Shown piece by piece: positions 1 to 13,386 of a stretch of DNA of 64,000 nucleotides. Position numbers and translations under genes: made by a program. The notes beneath the pieces are model-generated. The model did not search any database. It saw only the letters and a list, made by a program, of their open reading frames with translations, and had not been told where the DNA came from. The first letter of the stretch is position 1. Every line of letters begins with the position of its first letter. The DNA is from Solea solea (Eukaryota > Chordata > Actinopteri > Pleuronectiformes > Soleidae): assembly GCF_958295425.1 (NCBI RefSeq), contig NC_081147.1, forward strand, positions 6,717,290 to 6,781,289, written 5' to 3'.

Positions 1-576
1 ACAAATAAAGTTAAAATCTTATAAGATATTCTTCGGTACCCTCAGTGTTTGATTTTGCAATGATTTCACTGTTTGGATGTGTTTTTCTATTTGTCTCTGT
101 TTTTGTGCGCATTCAGCAGGGATACGGCTGTTTTCTGATTTTTTTTCATTTTTCTACTGTCCCATAACATAAACCTCACAAATAAAGTTAACATCTAATA
201 AGACATACTAATGTACCCTCGTCGTTCCGCTCGTCTTGGGAGCCCAAACGACAAATGAAATATTCACACTCCTGCGACCTGTAGAAATGTAGTTCCTCCA
301 AAACTTCCACTCTGGCCAAAGGGTCTAAGACTGTATAGAGTCTGACATGACCTGATTTTCAGTTTTTGGACACAGGACTTTGGGCTTTTTTCCCACGGCC
401 AAAAAAAACTGCCAAAAACACAGTCTGTAAAATTTAAACGTAAGAAAGGTGGGAAACTGTCTTTTCTTCAATAATTCCTAAAGGCAATGAGCCCGGATGC
501 TGATTTCTCCGTATGTGTATCAGGGACTCCTGGCTGAACCAGGGTGCCGAGTTTCAGACCTGTGCAACCTTCGGAA

Positions 577-589
577 AGGTCAAAGGTCA
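577..589 (+). promoter_or_regulatory. DR1 nuclear-receptor element in an S2 monomer (representative, left array)
   Basis: The sequence is AGGTCA-A-AGGTCA, an exact direct repeat of the nuclear-receptor half-site with one base of spacing. It recurs in most S2 monomers of the left array, for example near 2101, 2391, 3629, 3911, 5437, 6820, 8349, 9875, 10158, 11405 and 11686. A second class reads AGGTCAATGGTCA. DR1 is the known consensus for PPAR-RXR, RXR homodimers, HNF4 and COUP-TF. The match is seen directly; binding in vivo is not shown. Confidence 0.6.
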
Positions 590-3500
590 GCCGTTCGGGT
601 GTGTTTCTTGTAATAATTCCTAAAGGCATTGAGCCAGGAGTCTGATTTTTCCGTATGTGTATCAGGGACTAAGGCTGATGCAGGGTGCCAAGTTTCAGAC
701 CTGTGCAACCTTCGGAAAGGTCAATGGTCAGCCTTTCGGGTGTGTTTTTTGTAATAATTCCTAAAGGCATTGAGTCAGGAGTCTGATTTTTCCGTATGTA
801 TATCAGGGACTAAAGCTGATCGAGGGTATTTTAATCTTTTATGTACTGTCCTATAATATGAAGTTAACATCTTATAAGGTATAATGATGTACCCTCAGTG
901 TTTGAATGTATAATGATTTCACTGTTTGGATGTGTTTTTCTATTTGTGTCTGTTTTTGTGCGCATTCAGCAGGGATACGGCTGTTTTCTGATTTTTTTCA
1001 TTTTTCTACTGTCCCATAACATAAACCTCACAAATGAAGGTAAAATCTTATAAGATATAGTTATAAACCTCCAGTGTTTGATTTTGCAATGATTTCACTG
1101 TTTGTATGTGTTTTCTATTTGTCTCTGTTTTTGTGTGCATTCAGCAGGGATATGGCTGTTTTCTGATTTTTTTCATTTTTTTATTGTCCCATAACATAAA
1201 CCTCACAAATAAAGTTAACATCTCATAAGATATAGTTATCTACCTTCAGTGTTTGATTTTGCAATGATTTCACTGTTTGAATGTGTTTTTCTATTTTTGT
1301 CTGTTTTTGTGCGCATTCAGCTGGAATACGACTGTTTTCTGATTTTTTTTTCATTTTTCTACTGTCCCATAACATAAACCTCACAAATAAAGTTAAAATC
1401 TTATAAGATATTCTTCGGTACCCTCAGTGTTTGATTTTGCAATGATTTCACTGTTTGGATGTGTTTTTCTATTTGTCTCTGTTTTTGTGCGCATTCAGCA
1501 GGGATACGGCTGTTTTCTGATTTTTTTTCATTTTTCTACTGTCCCATAACATAAACCTCACAAATAAACTTAACATCTAATAAGACATACTAATGTACCC
1601 TCGTCGTTCCGCTCGTCTTGGGAGCCCAAACGACAAATGAAATATTCACACTCCTGCGACCTGTAGAAATGTAGTTCCTCCAAAACTTCCACTCTGGCCA
1701 AAGGGTCTAAGACTGTATAGAGTCTGACATGACCTGATTTTCAGTTTTTGGACACAGGACTTTGGGCTTTTTTCCCCCTGGCCAAAAAAAACTGCCAAAA
1801 ACACAGTCTGTAAAATTCAAACGTAAGAAAGGTGGGAAACTGTCTTTTCTTCAATAATTCCTAAAGGCAATGAGCCCGGATGCTGATTTCTCCGTATGTG
1901 TATCAGGGACTCCTGGCTGATCCAGGGTGCCGAGTTTCAGACCTGTGCAACCTTCGGAAAGGTCAAAGGTCAGCCGTTCGGGTGTGTTTTTTGTAATAAT
2001 TCCTAAAGGCATTGAGCCAGGAGTCTGATTTTTTGGTATGTGTATCAGGGACTAAGGTTAATCTAGGGTGCCGAGTTTCAGACCTGTGTAACCTTCTGAA
2101 AGGTCAAAGGTCAGCCGTTTAGGTGTGTTTTTTGTAATAATTCCTAAAGGCATTAAGCCAGGAGTCTGATTTTTCCTTATGTGTATCAGGGACTAAGGCT
2201 GATCTAGGGTGCCGAGTTTCAGACCTGTGCAACCTTCGGAAAGGTCAATGGTCAGCTTCGGGTGTGTTTTTTGTAATAATTCCTAAAGGCATTAAGCCAG
2301 GAGTCTGATTTTTCCGTATGTGTATCAGGGACTAAGGCTAATCCAGGGTGCCGAGTTTCAGACCTGTGCAACCTTTGGAAAGGTCAAAGGTCAGCTGTTC
2401 GGGATTGTTTTTTGTAATAATTCCTAAAGGCATTAAGCCAGGAGTCTGATTTTTCTGTATGTGTATCAGGGACTAAGGCTGATCGAGGGTATTTTAATCT
2501 TTTTTCTACTGTCCTATAATATGAAGTTAACATCTTATAAGGTATATTGATGTACCCTCAGTGTTTGAATTTATAATGATTTCACTGTTTGGATGTGTTT
2601 TTCTATTTGTGTCTGTTTTTGTGCGCATTCAGCTGGAATACGGCTGTTTTCTGATTTTTTTTCATTTTTCTACTGTCCCATAACATAAACCTCACAAATA
2701 AAGTTAAAATCTTATAAGATATTCTTCGGTACCCTCAGTGTTTGATTTTGCAATGATTTCACTGTTTGGATGTGTTTTTCTATTTGTCTCTGTTTTTGTG
2801 TGCATTCAGCAAGGATACGGCTGTTTTCTGATTTTTTTCATTTTTTTACTGTCCCATAACATAAACCTCACAAATAAAGTTAACGTCTCATAAGATATAG
2901 TTATCTACCTTCAGTGTTTGATTTTGCAATGATTTCACTGTTTGAATGTGTTTTTCTATTTTTGTCTGTTTTTGTGCGCATTCAGCTGGAATACGACTGT
3001 TTTCTGATTTTTTTTTTCATTTTTCTACTGTCCCATAACATAAACCTCACAAATAAAGTTAAAATCTTATAAGATATTCTTCGGTACCCTCAGTGTTTGA
3101 TTTTGCAATGATTTCACTGTTTGAATGTGTTTTTCTATTTTTGTCTCTGTTTTTGTGCGCATTCAGCTGGAATACGACTGTTTTCTGATTTTTTTTTCAT
3201 TGTTCTACTGTCCCATAACATAAACCTCACAAATAAAGTTAACATCTAATAAGACATTCTAATGTACCCTCATCGTTCCGCTTGTCTTGGGAGCCCAAAC
3301 GACAAATGAAGTATTCACACTCCTGCGACCTGTAGAAATGTAGTTCCTCCAAAACTTCCACTCTGGCCAAAGGGTCTAAGACTGTATAGAGTCTGACATG
3401 ACCTGATTTTCAGTTTTTGGACACAGGACTTTGGGCTTTTTTCCCCCTGGCCAAAAAAAACTGCCAAAAACACAGTCCGTAAAATTCAAACGTAAGAAAG

Positions 3501-6465
3501 GTGGGAAACTGTCTTTTCTTCAATAATTCCTGAAGGCAATGAGCCCGGATGCTTATTTCTCCGTATGTGTATCAGGGACTCCTGGCTGATCCAGGGTGCC
3601 GAGTTTCAGACCTGTGCAACCATTGGAAAGGTCAAAGGTCAGCCGTTCAGGTGTGTTTTTTGTAATAATTCCTAAAGGCATTGCGCCAGGAGTCTGATTT
3701 TTCCGTATGTGTATCAGGGATTTAGGCTTATCCCGGGTGCAGAGTTTCAGACCTGTGCAACCTTCGGAAAGGTCAATGGTCAGCCGTTCGGGTTTGTTTT
3801 TTGTAATAATTCCTAAAGGCATTAAGCCAGGAGTCTGATTTTTCCGTATGTGTATCAGGGACTAAGGCTAATCCAGGGTGCCGAGTTTCAGACCCGTGCA
3901 ACTTTTGGAAAGGTCAAAGGTCAGCCGTTCGGGTGTGTTTTTTGTAATAATTCCTAAAGGCATTGAGCCAGGAGTCTAATTTTTCCTTATGTGTATCAGG
4001 GACTAAGGCTGATCTAGGGTGCCGAGTTTCAGACCGGTGCAACCTTCGGAAAGGTCAATGGTCAGCCGTTCGGGTGTGTTTTTTGTAATAATTCCTAAAG
4101 GCATTAAGCCAGGAGTCTGATTTTTCCGTATGTGTATCAGGGACTAAGGCTAATCCAGGGTGCCAAGTTTCAGACCTGTAAAACCTTTGGAAAGGTCAAA
4201 GGTCAGCCGTTCGGGTGTGTTTTTTGTAATAATTCCTAAAGGCATTAAGCCAGGAGTCTGATTTTTCCGTATGTGTATCAGGGACTAAGGCTGATCGAGG
4301 GTATTTTAATCTTTTTTCTACCGTCCTATAATATGAAGTTAACATCTTATAAGGTATATTGATGTACCCTCAGTGTTTGAATTTATAATGATTTCACTGT
4401 TTGGATGTGTTTTTCTATTTGTGTCTGTTTTTGTGCGCATTCAGCTGGAATACGGCTGTTTTCTGATTTTTTTTCATTTTTCTACTGTCCCATAACATAA
4501 ACCTCACAAATAAAGTTCAAATCTTATAAGATATTCTTCGGTACCCTCAGTGTTTGATTTTGCAATGATTTCACTGTTTGGATGTGTTTTTCTATTTGTC
4601 TCTGTTTTTGTGTGCATTCAGCAAGGATACGGCTGTTTTCTGATTTTTTTCATTTTTTTACTGTCCCATAACATAAACCTCACAAATAAAGTTAACATCT
4701 CATAAGATATAGTTATCTACCTTCAGTGTTTGATTTTGCAATGATTTCACTGTTTGAATGTGTTTTTCTATTTTTGTCTGTTTTTGTGCGCATTCAGCTG
4801 GAATACGACTGTTTTCTGATTTTTTTTTCATTTTTCTACTGTCCCATAACATAAACCTCACAAATAAAGTTAAAATCTTATAAGATATTCTTCGGTACCC
4901 TCAGTGTTTGATTTTGCAATGATTTCACTGTTTGGATGTGTTTTTCTATTTGTCTCTGTTTTTGTGCGCATTCAGCAGGGATACGGCTGTTTTCTGATTT
5001 TTTTTCATTTTTCTACTGTCCCATAACATAAACCTCACAAATAAAGTTAACATCTAATAAGACATACTAATGTACCCTCGTCGTTCCGCTCGTCTTGGGA
5101 GCCCAAACGACAAATGAAATATTCACACTCCTGCGACCTGTAGAAATGTAGTTCCTCCAAAACTTCCACTCTGGCCAAAGGGTCTAAGACTGTATAGAGT
5201 CTGACATGACCTGATTTTCAGTTTTTGGACACAGGACTTTGGGCTTTTTTCCCACGGCCAAAAAAAACTGCCAAAAACACAGTCTGTAAAATTTAAACGT
5301 AAGAAAGGTGGGAAACTGTCTTTTCTTCAATAATTCCTAAAGGCAATGAGCCCGGATGCTGATTTCTCCGTATGTGTATCAGGGACTCCTGGCTGAACCA
5401 GGGTGCCGAGTTTCAGACCTGTGCAACCTTCGGAAAGGTCAAAGGTCAGCCGTTCGGGTGTGTTTCTTGTAATAATTCCTAAAGGCATTGAGCCAGGAGT
5501 CTGATTTTTCCGTATGTGTATCAGGGACTAAGGCTGATGCAGGGTGCCAAGTTTCAGACCTGTGCAACCTTCGGAAAGGTCAATGGTCAGCCTTTCGGGT
5601 GTGTTTTTTGTAATAATTCCTAAAGGCATTGAGTCAGGAGTCTGATTTTTCCGTATGTATATCAGGGACTAAAGCTGATCGAGGGTATTTTAATCTTTTA
5701 TGTACTGTCCTATAATATGAAGTTAACATCTTATAAGGTATAATGATGTACCCTCAGTGTTTGAATGTATAATGATTTCACTGTTTGGATGTGTTTTTCT
5801 ATTTGTGTCTGTTTTTGTGCGCATTCAGCAGGGATACGGCTGTTTTCTGATTTTTTTCATTTTTCTACTGTCCCATAACATAAACCTCACAAATGAAGGT
5901 AAAATCTTATAAGATATAGTTATAAACCTCCAGTGTTTGATTTTGCAATGATTTCACTGTTTGTATGTGTTTTCTATTTGTCTCTGTTTTTGTGTGCATT
6001 CAGCAGGGATATGGCTGTTTTCTGATTTTTTTCATTTTTTTATTGTCCCATAACATAAACCTCACAAATAAAGTTAACATCTCATAAGATATAGTTATCT
6101 ACCTTCAGTGTTTGATTTTGCAATGATTTCACTGTTTGAATGTGTTTTTCTATTTTTGTCTGTTTTTGTGCGCATTCAGCTGGAATACGACTGTTTTCTG
6201 ATTTTTTTTTCATTTTTCTACTGTCCCATAACATAAACCTCACAAATAAAGTTAAAATCTTATAAGATATTCTTCGGTACCCTCAGTGTTTGATTTTGCA
6301 ATGATTTCACTGTTTGAATGTGTTTTTCTATTTTTGTCTCTGTTTTTGTGCGCATTCAGCTGGAATACGACTGTTTTCTGATTTTTTTTTCATTTTTCTA
6401 CTGTCCCATAACATAAACCTCACAAATAAAGTTAACATCTAATAAGACATTCTAATGTACCCTCA

Positions 6466-9400
6466 TCGTTCCGCTTGTCTTGGGAGCCCAAACGACAAAT
6501 GAAGTATTCACACTCCTGCGACCTGTAGAAATGTAGTTCCTCCAAAACTTCCACTCTGGCCAAAGGGTCTAAGACTGTATAGAGTCTGACATGACCTGAT
6601 TTTCAGTTTTTGGACACAGGACTTTGGGCTTTTTTCCCCCTGGCCAAAAAAAACTGCCAAAAACACAGTCTGTAAAATTCAAACGTAAGAAAGGTGGGAA
6701 ACTGTCTTTTCTTCAATAATTCCTAAAGGCAATGAGCCCGGATGCTGATTTCTCCGTATGTGTATCAGGGACTCCTGGCTGATCCAGGGTGCCGAGTTTC
6801 AGACCTGTGCAACCTTCGGAAAGGTCAAAGGTCAGCCGTTCGGGTGTGTTTCTTGTAATAATTCCTAAAGGCATTGAGCCAGGAGTCTGATTTTTCCGTA
6901 TGTGTATCAGGGACTAAGGCTGATGCAGGGTGCCAAGTTTCAGACCTGTGCAACCTTCGGAAAGGTCAATGGTCAGCCTTTCGGGTGTTTTTTTTGTAAT
7001 AATTCCTAAAGGCATTGAGTCAGGAGTCTGATTTTTCTGTATGTGTATCAGGGACTAAGGCTAATCCAGGGTGCCAAGTTTCAGACCTGTGCAACCTTTG
7101 GAAAGGTCAAAGGTCAGCCGTTCGGGTGTGTTTTTTGTAATAATTCCTAAAGGCATTAAGCCAGGAGTCTGATTTTTCCGTATGTGTATCAGGGACTAAG
7201 GCTGATCGAGGGTATTTTAATCTTTTTTCTACTGTCCTATAATATGAAGTTAACATCTTATAAGGTATATTGATGTACCCTCAGTGTTTGAATTTATAAT
7301 GATTTCACTGTTTGGATGTGTTTTTCTATTTGTGTCTGTTTTTGTGCGCATTCAGCTGGAATACGGCTGTTTTCTGATTTTTTTTCATTTTTCTACTGTC
7401 CCATAACATAAACCTCACAAATAAAGTTAAAATCTTATAAGATATTCTTCGGTACCCTCAGTGTTTGATTTTGCAATGATTTCACTGTTTGGATGTGTTT
7501 TTCTATTTGTCTCTGTTTTTGTGTGCATTCAGCAGCGATATGGCTGTTTTCTGATTTTTTTCATTTTTTTACTGTCCCATAAAATAAACCTCACAAATAA
7601 AGTTAACATCTCATAAGATATAGTTATCTACCTTCAGTGTTTGATTTTGCAATGATTTCACTGTTTGAATGTGTTTTTCTATTTTTGTCTGTTTTTGTGC
7701 GCATTCAGCTGGAATACGACTGTTTTCTGATTTTTTTTTCATTTTTCTACTGTCCCATAACATAAACCTCACAAATAAAGTTTAAATCTTATAAGTTATT
7801 CTTCAGTACCCTCAGTGTTTGATTTTGCAATGATTTCACTGTTTGGATGTTTTTTTCTATTTGTCTCTGTTTTTGTGCGCATTCAGCTGGAATACGACTG
7901 TTTTCTGATTTTTTTTTCATTTTTCTACTGTCCCATAACATAAACCTCACAAATAAAGTTAACATCTAATAAGACATTCTAATGTACCCTCATCGTTCCG
8001 CTTGTCTTGGGAGCCCAAACGACAAATGAAGTATTCACACTCCTGCGACCTGTAGAAATGTAGTTCCTCCAAAACTTCCACTCTGGCCAAAGGGTCTAAG
8101 ACTGTATAGAGTCTGACATGACCTGATTTTCAGTTTTTGGACACAGGACTTTGGGCTTTTTTCCCCCTGGCCAAAAAAAACTGCCAAAAACACAGTCTGT
8201 AAAATTCAAACGTAAGAAAGGTGGGAAACTGTCTTTTCTTCAATAATTCCTAAAGGCAATGAGCCCGGATGCTGATTTCTCCGTATGTGTATCAGGGACT
8301 CCTGGCTGATCCAGGGTGCCGAGTTTCAGACCTGTGCAACCTTCGGAAAGGTCAAAGGTCAGCCGTTCGGGTGTGTTTCTTGTAATAATTCCTAAAGGCA
8401 TTGAGCCAGGAGTCTGATTTTTCCGTATGTGTATCAGGGACTAAGGCTGATGCAGGGTGCCAAGTTTCAGACCTGTGCAACCTTCGGAAAGGTCAATGGT
8501 CAGCCTTTCGGGTGTGTTTTTTGTAATAATTCCTAAAGGCATTGAGTCAGGAGTCTGATTTTTCTGTATGTGTATCAGGGACTAAGGCTAATCCAGGGTG
8601 CCAAGTTTCAGACCTGTGCAACCTTTGGAAAGGTCAAAGGTCAGCCGTTCGGGTGTGTTTTTTGTAATAATTCCTAAAGGCATTAAGCCAGGAGTCTGAT
8701 TTTTCCGTATGTGTATCAGGGACTAAGGCTGATCGAGGGTATTTTAATCTTTTTTCTACTGTCCTATAATATGAAGTTAACATCTTATAAGGTATATTGA
8801 TGTACCCTCAGTGTTTGAATTTGTAATGATTTCACTGTTTGGATGTGTTTTTCTATTTGTGTCTGTTTTTGTGCGCATTCAGCTGGAATACGGCTGTTTT
8901 CTGATTTTTTTTCATTTTTCTACTGTCCCATAACATAAACCTCACAAATAAAGTTAAAATCTTATAAGATATTCTTCGGTACCCTCAGTGTTTGATTTTG
9001 CAATGATTTCACTGTTTGGATGTGTTTTTCTATTTGTCTCTGTTTTTGTGTGCATTCAGCAGCGATATGGCTGTTTTCTGATTTTTTTCATTTTTTTACT
9101 GTCCCATAAAATAAACCTCACAAATAAAGTTAACATCTCATAAGATATAGTTATCTACCTTCAGTGTTTGATTTTGCAATGATTTCACTGTTTGAATGTG
9201 TTTTTCTATTTTTGTCTGTTTTTGTGCGCATTCAGCTGGAATACGACTGTTTTCTGATTTTTTTTTCATTTTTCTACTGTCCCATAACATAAACCTCACA
9301 AATAAAGTTTAAATTTTATAAGTTATTCTTCAGTACCCTCAGTGTTTGATTTTGCAATGATTTCACTGTTTGGATGTTTTTTTCTATTTGTCTCTGTTTT

Positions 9401-9520
9401 TGTGCGCATTCAGCAGGGATAAGGCTGTTTTCTGATTTTTTTTCATTTTTCTACTGTCCCATAACATAAACCTCACAAATAAAGTTAACATCTAATAAGA
9501 CATACTAATGTACCCTCGTT
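6466..9520 (+). repeat. Two nearly identical 1527-bp satellite A higher-order units
   Basis: The units starting near S3 anchors 6466 and 7993 share unusual private variants at a constant offset of 1527 bp. One example is the AGCAGCGATATGG form of the S1 monomer at about 7531 and 9058; another is the GTCCCATAAAATAAACC variant downstream of it. This is a recent tandem duplication inside the array, by unequal exchange or replication slippage. Confidence 0.8.
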
Positions 9521-12130
9521 GTTCCGCTCGTCTTGGGAGCCCAAACGACAAATGAAATATTCACACTCCTGCGACCTGTAGAAATGTAGTTCCTCCAAAA
9601 CTTCCACTCTGGCCAAAGGGTCTAAGACTGTATAAAGTCTGACATGACCTGATTTTTAGTTTTTGGACACAGGACTTTGGGCTTTTTTCCCCCTGGCCAA
9701 AAAAAACTGCCAAAAACACAGTCTGTAAAATTCAAACGTAAGAAAGGTGGGAAACTGTCTTTTCTTCAATAATTCCTAAAGGCAATGAGCCCGGATGCTG
9801 ATTTCTCCGTATGTGTATCAGGGACTCCTGGCTGATCCAGGGTGCCGAGTTTCAGACCTGTGCAACCTTCGGAAAGGTCAAAGGTCAGCCGTTCGGGTGT
9901 GTTTTTTGTAATAATTCCTAAAGGCATTAAGCCAGGAGTCTGATTTTTCCTTATGTGTATCAGGGACTAAGGCTGATCTAGGGTGCCGAGTTTCAGACCT
10001 GTGCAACCTTCGGAAAGGTCAAAGGTCAGCCGTTCGGGTGTGTTTTTTGTAATAATTCCTAAAGGCATTAAGCCAGGAGTCTGATTTTTCCGTATGTGTA
10101 TCAGGGACTAAGGCTAATCCAGGGTGCCGAGTTTCAGACCTGTGCAACCTTTGGAAAGGTCAAAGGTCAGCCGTTCGGGATTGTTTTTTGTAATAATTCC
10201 TAAAGGCATTAAGCCAGGAGTCTGATTTTTCCGTATGTGTATCAGGGACTAAGGCTGATCGAGGGTATTTTAATCTTTTTTCTACTGTCCTATAATATGA
10301 AGTCAACATCTTATAAGGTATATTGATGTACCCTCAGTGTTTGAATTTATAATGATTTCACTGTTTGGATGTGTTTTTCTATTTGTCTCTGTTTTTGTGT
10401 GCATTCAGCAAGGATACGGCTGTTTTCTGATTTTTTTTCATTTTTCTACTGTCCCATAACATAAACCTCACAAATAAAGTTAAAATCTTATAAGATATTC
10501 TTCGGTACCCTCAGTGTTTGATTTTGCAATGATTTCACTGTTTGGATGTGTTTTTCTATTTGTCTCTGTTTTTGTGTGCATTCAGCAAGGATACGGCTGT
10601 TTTCTGATTTTTTTTCATTTTTTTACTGTCCCATAACATAAACCTCACAAATAAAGTTAACATCTCATAAGATATATTTATCTACCTTCAGTGTTTGATT
10701 TTTCAATGATTTCATTGTTTGAATGTGTTTTTCTATTTTTGTCTGTTTTTGTGCGCATTCAGCTGGAATACGACTGTTTTCTGATTTTTTTTTCATTTTT
10801 CTACTGTCCCATAACATAAACCTCACAAATAAAGGTAAAATCTCATAAGATATAGGTATATATACCTTCAGTGATTGATTTTGCAATGATTTCACTGTTT
10901 GAATGTGTTTTTCTATTTTTGTCTGTTTTTGTGCGCATTCAGCTGGAATACGACTGTTTTCTGATTTTTTTTAATTTTTCTACTGTCCCATAACATAAAC
11001 CTCACAAATAAAGTTAACATCTAATAAGACATTCTAATGTACCCTCATCGTTCCGCTCGTCTTGGGAGCCCAAACGACAAATGAAGTATTCACACTCCTG
11101 CGACCTGTAGAAATGTAGTTCCTCCAAAACTTCCACTCTGGCCAAAGGGTCTAAGACTGTATAGAGTCTGACATGACCTGATTTTCAGTTTTTGGACACA
11201 GGACTTTGGGCTTTTTTCCCCCTGGCCAAAAAAAACTGCCAAAAACACAGTCTGTAAAATTCAAACGTAACAAAGGTGGGAAACTGTCTTTTCTTCAATA
11301 ATTCCTGAAGGCAATGAGCCCGGATGCTTATTTCTCCGTATGTGTATCAGGCACTCCTGGCTGATCCAGGGTGCCGAGTTTCAGACCTGTGCAACCATTG
11401 GAAAGGTCAAAGGTCAGCCGTTCGGGTGTGTTTTTTGTAATAATTCCTAAAGGCATTGCGCCAGGAGTCTGATTTTTCCGTATGTGTATCAGGGATTTAG
11501 GCTTATCCCGGGTGCAGAGTTTCAGACCTGTGCAACCTTCGGAAAGGTCAATGGTCAGCCGTTCGGGTTTGTTTTTTGTAATAATTCCTAAAGGCATTAA
11601 GCCAGGAGTCTGATTTTTCCGTATGTGTATCAGGGACTAAGGCTAATCCAGGGTGCCGAGTTTCAGACCCGTGCAACTTTTGGAAAGGTCAAAGGTCAGC
11701 CGTTCGGGTGTGTTTTTTGTAATAATTCCTAAAGGCATTGAGCCAGGAGTCTAATTTTTCCTTATGTGTATCAAGGACTAAGGCTGATCTAGGGTGCCGA
11801 GTTTCAGACCTGTGCAACCTTCGGAAAGGTCAATGGTCAGCCGTTCGGGTGTGTTTTTTGTAATAATTCCTAAAGGCATTAAGCCAGGAGTCTGATTTTT
11901 CCGTATGTGTATCAGGGACTAAGGCTAATCCAGGGTGCCAAGTTTCAGACCTGTACAACCTTTGGAAAGGTCAAAGGTCAGCCGTTCGGATGTGTTTTTT
12001 GTAATAATTCCTAAAGGCATTAAGCCAGGAGTCTGATTTTTCCGTATGTGTATCAGGGACTAAGGCTGATCGAGGGTATTTTAATCTTTTTTCTACTGTC
12101 CTATAATATGAAGTTAACATCTTATAAGAG

Positions 12131-12485
12131 AAAAATCATAAACTACTGATAAAAAAATAAGGATTTTATACTTCATCAAAAAATGTTACCCTATTGTTTG
12201 TTGCAAGTGAACTTTGACCCTATATTCCTCCAAAACGTATACAGTAAAAGTACTCCATACTACTAGTATATGAAGTATAAGTGGTACTGAGTTCGGTGAA
12301 AGTGAAATCATACACTACTAATACAAATTATGGATTTTAAACTTCATCAAAAACGGATATTCACACAGGTCATACAAAACATCTAGCTTATGTTTGATTT
12401 GATGTAATTATTTTACATGTAATCACTATAATATGATAGGGTTACGGCTAGTTTTGATAAATTATTTAACCTTTTTCTTTTTCAG
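12131..12485. other. AT-rich flank between satellite A and terminal exon
   Basis: About 355 bp next to the array edge. It contains two loosely similar copies of a phrase about 'cataaactactgat...ggatttta(t)acttcatcaaaaa' (about 12137 and 12309), so it may be an old local duplication. I see no open frame or RNA gene. The right mirror at 42703-43061 has a TAACCCTAACCC stretch at 42738-42751 where this copy has other bases. Confidence 0.5.
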
Positions 12486-12530
12486 TACATTGTGACTGAT
12501 GTTGATGAGGTCGAGGTCTTCAGCGTCTGA
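12486..12530 (+). CDS. Putative terminal coding exon, left copy
   Basis: A pyrimidine tract and AG (…TTTTTCTTTTTCAG) are followed by 15 codons ending in TGA. The peptide is short and acidic, containing VTDVDEVEVF. The mirror copy at 42658-42702 keeps the same acceptor, frame and stop, with one V-to-L change. I take it as the last exon of a gene whose earlier exons are not visible; they may have been cut off by the satellite edge only 360 bp upstream. Forty-five bases is too short to name a family, and chance cannot be excluded. Confidence 0.3.
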   Translation, partial: YIVTDVDEVEVFSV

Positions 12531-13164
12531 GGCTGTGTCTTTGACAGTCAGGATGAATTGAGGCCCAAACAAAGTGAAACATTGTGTTTACCTGTAATTG
12601 CACCTGTGTAAACAAAACCAGACTTTTGTTTGGGTTCACGTAGAGGGCAAGTCTTTGAAGTCCCTCAAGATGCCTGTTTTTTTTTTTTACTCAAAGGAGT
12701 GAATGTGTGTATGAGCCTCTTTGTAGGTGTAGGTGCCTGTGTATCATGTCGATTTGAACTTGATGTGAGAACAAGAAGTGCCTGGAGTTGCACATACACA
12801 CAGACACACACACAGACACACACACACACACACACATTTATTCCTAAACCCACATTCACACCATACTATGATATCCCTAAAATACACCCACATCATTTTA
12901 GCTTCAGATATTGATTGAATAGTGTGTTATATGATAATGAAAAATGTTGATATTCCCTGACAGTGGAAAATAACTTCACCTACACCAAATTTGAAGCAAT
13001 TTGCATCAACACAGCCAAAGATATCCTCAAAAAAAATCCAAAAGCACAAAGAATGCAGAGGATTAATCTGTAATGTTTTTATTACAAAAAATCTTGGAAG
13101 CGAACATTTCTGCCATGCATGCATGGTGAAACAAAGGGGCAGTTTATTTCAACTACTACTGTAG
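12531..13164. other. Non-coding stretch with (CA)n microsatellite
   Basis: No supported gene. The open frames here are driven by a CA/GA dinucleotide tract at about 12791-12836, which is clearly shorter in the right mirror (about 42369-42396). The rest resembles 3' UTR or intron sequence and is closely matched at 42040-42657. Confidence 0.55.
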
Positions 13165-13386
13165 CTTTAAGATAATTATCGACCATCACACTCCAACGCA
13201 ACGTAGTTCCCCACCACAGCAGCAGCGGATTAATATCCAAAACGTGAACAGGTTAGTGTCTGCTCAGCAGGTGGATGAACATGTAATGGAGTTGCAGCAT
13301 CAGTCGCTGACCAAGGAATTACTGGGGAAGTTGGTGGTAGAGGGAGGCTATTGACATGTCACAGGAAGATGCTCAAAAATGTAGAG
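13165..13386 (+). pseudogene. Exon-like block A, left copy, frameshifted by a 16-bp insertion
   Basis: Bounded by an AG acceptor (CTGTAG before 13165) and a strong donor (GTAAGTG from 13387). The first part reads as a polar, glutamine-rich segment with PPQQQRINIQNVNRLVSAQQ, followed by a helical, charged stretch. After the codons for KELLGK, this copy carries 16 extra bases (about 13331-13346). They shift the frame and give a stop within a few codons. The right copy at 41831-42039 lacks them and stays open to the donor. This copy also lacks 3 bp near 13185 that the right copy has. I do not recognise the protein. Confidence 0.45.

Larger units (their letters stand above)
1..12128 (+). repeat. 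Composite satellite A, left array (S1/S3/S2 higher-order repeat)
   Basis: Tandem higher-order repeat. Each unit contains several S1 monomers of 175-178 bp (ending in a phrase around CCTCACAAATAAAG), one S3 block of about 300 bp, two to six S2 monomers of 140-141 bp, and a linker containing GATCGAGGGTATTTTAATC that returns to S1. S3 blocks can be anchored on CGTTCCGCTCGTCTTGGG-like sequence near 223, 1603, 3272, 5084, 6466, 7993, 9520 and 11048, so units are 1.38-1.81 kb. S2 stretches run about 478-822, 1857-2490, 3528-4300, 5329-5685, 6713-7210, 8240-8740, 9770-10265 and 11298-12075. The array continues past the left edge of the window. It ends abruptly at about 12128, next to low-copy sequence. 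I see no real gene in it; the short open frames follow the repeat period. Confidence 0.95.

Noticed and set aside
3553..3822. Repeated open frames beginning MPLGIITK (many places on both arms) as a gene family
   Set aside because: They follow the 141-bp S2 unit exactly, have no splice or promoter context, and are broken by single-base changes in most monomers.
1..12128. CRISPR-like array
   Set aside because: Units are 141-177 bp with no short-repeat/unique-spacer pattern, in a eukaryotic setting.
12630..12914. 94-codon frame with a TQTHTQTHTHTH run
   Set aside because: Produced by the CA microsatellite; the mirror copy has a different repeat length.
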